Shown here: positions 6,269 to 8,797 of the stretch, one piece after another | Layout: every line of letters starts with the position of its first letter | Position numbering within the stretch: position 1 is the stretch's first letter | Assembly (NCBI GenBank): GCA_001800015.1 | Contig: MGUO01000297.1 | Location: forward strand, 5,624-14,420 | Direction: 5' to 3' | From: Elusimicrobia bacterium RIFCSPHIGHO2_02_FULL_57_9 | GTDB taxonomy: Bacteria > Elusimicrobiota > Elusimicrobia > UBA1565 > UBA9628 | DNA length: 8,797 nt | Position numbers and translations under genes: made by a program | Notes under the pieces: model-generated | Databases searched by the model: none | Told to the model about the DNA's origin: nothing | What the model saw: the letters and a program-made list of their open reading frames with translations, nothing else

Positions 6269-7267
6269 ATGAAAAGGAAAAAAATATTGATTTTGGGCGC
6301 CGCCCTCTGCGCAGCCGCATTGGCGGCCTGGAGCCTGCGCTCGAAATTTTCAAAACCAGGAAGATACGGCGGCCGGGTGATAGAGGTGATGCAGGGTTCC
6401 ATTGAAGACGCGGTTGAAGCCACGGGCGGGGTCGCGCCCTTAAACCGCGTCGAGATCAAGCCGCCCATCGCCGGGCGCATCGAGAAGCTGCTGGCCGAGG
6501 AGGGCGACGCCTTCCGGGCGGGACAGACCTTGGCCTGGATGAGCTCCAGCGACCGCGCCGCCATCTTGGACGCCGCTCGGGCCAAGGGCGAGGAGGAGCT
6601 TAAGCGTTGGGAGGATTCCTATAAACCCACGCCGATCATCGCCCCGCTCTCCGGTGTCATTATCCTGCGCAACGTGGTGGTGGGACAGACCGTGGCCGCC
6701 AGCGAAGTGCTCTTCGCCATGTCCGACAACTTAATCGTCGTTGCCCAGGTCGACGAATCGGAGATCGGCCGCATTCGCCCCGGGATGCCCGCGCGCATCA
6801 TCCTGGACGCCTATCCCGATTGGCCCGTCGCAGGCACGGTTTTCGATATTCTTCACGAGGGCAAGAACGTCTCCAACGTCATCCAATACGGGGTTAAAAT
6901 CCGGCCTGTCAAAGTGCCTTCTTATTTCCGCTCCCAGATGACGGCCAATGTCGGCTTCATCGCAAGCAAAAAAGAAGACGCCCTCCTGGTCCCCTCCTCG
7001 GCCGTGCGGGAAAGCGCCTCCGGCGGCAAGCAGGTCATGGTCCCGGGGCCCGACGGCAAGCCCGTGGCCCGGGAGGTCAAAACCGGGATTGAAACCAGCG
7101 ACCGCATCGAGATCACGGAAGGCTTGGCCCCCGGCGACAAAGTCCTGCTTGTAGGCTCACGCTACGTTCCCCAGCAGGCCCCTCAATCGAGCCCGCTGGG
7201 ATTTGGAGGCCGAAGGCCGGGCTCGAGTTCGGAACAACAGGGGGCCCGATCCAGGAGAAGACAATAG
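6269..7267 (+). CDS. MacA/HlyD-type periplasmic adaptor with very short alpha-hairpin
   Basis: A 332-residue membrane-fusion protein. Residues 6-22 form an N-terminal inner-membrane anchor; the Cys at 14 is not in a good lipobox. Two lipoyl half-motifs follow: VEIKPPIAGRIEKLLAEEGD at 61-80 and PIIAPLSGVIILRN at 122-135. Between them only about 28 residues (93-120) replace the coiled-coil hairpin of roughly 60-100 residues in canonical MacA. A beta-barrel (about 154-235, with the VPSYFRSQMTANV segment at 216-228) and a membrane-proximal domain (about 236-300, with VPSSAVRE and EGLAPGDKVLLVG) complete the fold. The tail (about 301-332) is low-complexity, Pro/Ser/Gly/Arg-rich. Adaptors of this kind link an inner-membrane MacB-type pump to a TolC-type channel, both encoded next door. 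The stop overlaps the GTG of the pump gene by one base. Confidence 0.9.
   Translation: MKRKKILILGAALCAAALAAWSLRSKFSKPGRYGGRVIEVMQGSIEDAVEATGGVAPLNRVEIKPPIAGRIEKLLAEEGDAFRAGQTLAWMSSSDRAAILDAARAKGEEELKRWEDSYKPTPIIAPLSGVIILRNVVVGQTVAASEVLFAMSDNLIVVAQVDESEIGRIRPGMPARIILDAYPDWPVAGTVFDILHEGKNVSNVIQYGVKIRPVKVPSYFRSQMTANVGFIASKKEDALLVPSSAVRESASGGKQVMVPGPDGKPVAREVKTGIETSDRIEITEGLAPGDKVLLVGSRYVPQQAPQSSPLGFGGRRPGSSSEQQGARSRRRQ
7253..7257 (+). promoter_or_regulatory. Ribosome binding site supporting a GTG start
   Basis: AGGAG lies nine bases before GTG 7267 and decides that start. The GTG shares its first base with the adaptor stop (TAGTG), and the encoded protein begins exactly where ABC NBDs of this family begin (VALIELKDV). 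Confidence 0.7.
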
Positions 7268-8797
7268 TGGCTCTTATCGAACTTAAGGATGTCGCCCGCT
7301 CCTATTGGGTCGGCGATGAAAAGCTCATCGTGCTTAAAGGCATCAGCCTGAAGATAGAGGAGGGGGAATTCACGGCGATCATGGGCCCCTCCGGCTCGGG
7401 CAAATCCACGCTGATGCAAATCCTGGGGCTGCTTGACCGGCCGAGCTGCGGCGCCTATCATCTTATGGGCCGTGACGTATCCCGCCTGAGCGACGATGAA
7501 GGCGCGGTCCTGCGCTCCAAGACCATCGGCTTTATCTTCCAAATGTTCAACCTGCTGGCCCGCACCAGCGCCATGGACAACGTGGCGCTGCCCATGATTT
7601 ACTCCGGAGCCCCCAATCGCCAGCTGCGCGCCCGCGAGCTTTTGCAGGACGTGGGCCTGGGAGACCGGCTCACCCATAAACCCAATCAGCTTTCCGGGGG
7701 CCAGCAGCAGCGCGTGGCCGTCGCACGCGCCCTGGTCAACCGGCCCAAAATCCTGTTCGCCGATGAGCCCACCGGCAATCTCGCCTCGGATCAGGCCGAG
7801 GAAATCTTGCGCCAGCTCGAGCTGCTTAACCGCAGCGGGATTACCGTGATCATGGTCACCCACGAGCCGGATATCGCGGCCCATGCCGCGCGCATTATCC
7901 GCCTCAGGGATGGTTCGGTCGTCGCCGATGAAACGACCGGTAAGGGGGGACACTGCGGTGGCGCTGCAGTCGCAACGGCGACCGCAGCACGCAAAACCGC
8001 GCAAACCACTTCCCTAAAACTTAGGACCCCTGATTTCAGCTGGGCCGAATTCAGCGAATACGGCGCCTCAGCCTTGCGCGCCATGGCCGCCAACAAGATG
8101 CGAAGCGCGCTTTCCATGCTGGGAATCCTGATCGGTGTCGCCGCGGTCATCGCCATGCTGGCCGTGGGACGCGGCGCCCAGAAATCCGTAGAGACCCGGC
8201 TCTCAAGCCTCGGTTCCAATCTTATCACTCTGATGCCCGGCCGGCCTTCTTCTCATGGAATACGGGGATCTTCAGGAAGCTACAGCCGCCTTACCATTGA
8301 CGATGCCAAAGCCATTCAACAGAGCAGTCCCCACGTCGTGAATGTGGATGGCAATGCCTCTTGGAACACCCAGGTCGTATACAAGAACCAGAATATCAAC
8401 ACCCAAATCACCGGCGCCGGCGCCGTTTATGCCGAGATGCGGGCTTCCCAACCTTATTATGGCCGGTTTTTCACCGAGACAGAAAATCAACGCATGGAGC
8501 GCGTCGCCTTATTGGGCCAGACCGTGGTCAACAATTTATTCGACCAGGAGGATCCTGTCGGCAAATTCATCAAGATTAACCGTATTAATTTCAAGGTAAT
8601 CGGCATTTTGCCGATCAAGGGTTCAAGCACCTGGAGGGATCAAGATGACCTCATCATCGTTCCTTTAAATACGGCGATGAAAAGACTGATGGGCAAACAG
8701 TACCTCAACTCCATCGCCATCGAATGCGATTCTCCCGAAGCCATGCCCGCGGTGATGAGTTCCATAGAGGATCTGATGCGGCGTCGGCACCGCCTGC
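7267..8797 (+). CDS. macB: MacB-type ABC transporter (NBD-TM fusion), partial at right edge
   Basis: 510 codons are open from GTG 7267 to the window end. The N-terminal ATPase shows Walker A GPSGSGKST at 40-48, Q-loop Gln92 in FQMFNLL, signature LSGGQ at 142-146, Walker B ILFADE at 162-167 with catalytic Glu167, and H-loop His199. These are all intact and of the MacB/LolD/FtsE class. A linker (about 222-268) leads to TM1 (about 278-300, LSMLGILIGVAAVIAMLAVG) and the large periplasmic MacB_PCD domain, with ITGAGAVYAEMR and DPVGKFIKIN typical of the family. The last three TM helices (FtsX domain, about 140 residues judging by E. coli MacB) lie beyond the edge. MacB works as a mechanotransmitter, driving export of macrolides, lipopeptides or siderophores from the periplasm through TolC. 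The linker is Ala/Thr-rich and contains a DNA inverted repeat. No substrate can be inferred. This symbol reflects family, not proven orthology. Confidence 0.93.
   Translation, partial: MALIELKDVARSYWVGDEKLIVLKGISLKIEEGEFTAIMGPSGSGKSTLMQILGLLDRPSCGAYHLMGRDVSRLSDDEGAVLRSKTIGFIFQMFNLLARTSAMDNVALPMIYSGAPNRQLRARELLQDVGLGDRLTHKPNQLSGGQQQRVAVARALVNRPKILFADEPTGNLASDQAEEILRQLELLNRSGITVIMVTHEPDIAAHAARIIRLRDGSVVADETTGKGGHCGGAAVATATAARKTAQTTSLKLRTPDFSWAEFSEYGASALRAMAANKMRSALSMLGILIGVAAVIAMLAVGRGAQKSVETRLSSLGSNLITLMPGRPSSHGIRGSSGSYSRLTIDDAKAIQQSSPHVVNVDGNASWNTQVVYKNQNINTQITGAGAVYAEMRASQPYYGRFFTETENQRMERVALLGQTVVNNLFDQEDPVGKFIKINRINFKVIGILPIKGSSTWRDQDDLIIVPLNTAMKRLMGKQYLNSIAIECDSPEAMPAVMSSIEDLMRRRHRL
7963..7988. 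repeat. Imperfect inverted repeat in the MacB-like linker
   Basis: GCTGCAGTCGC, loop AACG, GCGACCGCAGC: 10 of 11 positions pair, the exception being an A-C mismatch. It falls in the poorly conserved Ala/Thr-rich linker between the ATPase and TM1. No U-tract follows. Confidence 0.55.

Noticed and set aside
7183..8004. Long open frame (273 codons) on the minus strand opposite the adaptor end and the ABC ATPase
   Set aside because: It is antisense to an ATPase with every motif intact; the product has no recognisable domain, and such frames are common opposite GC-rich coding DNA.
8412..8425. CGGCGCCGGCGCCG palindrome in the MacB-like gene
   Set aside because: It encodes the T-G-A-G-A segment of a conserved region of the periplasmic domain, and alternating Gly/Ala codons in GC-rich DNA produce this by themselves.

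Overview
The window looks like part of a chromosome from a Gram-negative (diderm), uncultured-type bacterium with moderately high GC and dense gene packing. The diderm assignment rests on an outer-membrane TolC-family protein, a periplasmic adaptor and two periplasmic Spy/CpxP-like proteins. The short-hairpin adaptor next to a MacB-type pump and a YfhO-type membrane enzyme resembles what I recall from Elusimicrobiota-like lineages. That is memory of family style, not a search result, and should be held loosely.

Two transcription units diverge from a 27-bp gap at 3231-3257. Leftward (minus strand) are a class I SAM-dependent methyltransferase (2508-3230) and, one base after its stop codon, a large multi-pass YfhO-family membrane protein that reads off the left edge (835 codons visible, no stop). 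This pair looks like cell-surface glycan or lipid-linked sugar metabolism.

Rightward is one tightly packed operon of at least seven genes: an ECF sigma factor; a 116-residue single-pass membrane protein in the position of an anti-sigma factor; a membrane-anchored Spy/CnrX-like periplasmic protein; a secreted Spy/CpxP-like protein; a TolC-family outer-membrane channel; a MacA/HlyD-type adaptor; and a MacB-type ABC transporter (NBD, then TM1, then periplasmic domain) cut by the right edge. Gene junctions are 11 bp or less, or overlapping (ATGA, TAGTG), so translation is probably coupled.

The working model is that the first four genes form an envelope-stress or metal/drug-sensing circuit with the logic of CnrYXH (sigma, single-TM anti-sigma, LTXXQ-fold periplasmic sensor). 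It would be hard-wired in cis to a complete tripartite MacAB-TolC-like efflux pump. The module is inferred from order and family membership; no ligand can be read from the sequence.

The most unusual DNA-level feature is a pair of abutting perfect inverted repeats (3934-3960 and 3964-3984) inside the putative anti-sigma gene. They span 51 bp (17 codons), keep the frame, and fall in the linker between the N-terminal segment and the membrane helix. A weaker hairpin of similar style lies in the linker of the MacB-like protein. No tRNA, rRNA, CRISPR array, insertion sequence or convincing intrinsic terminator was seen, and there is no gene-free stretch over 300 bases.
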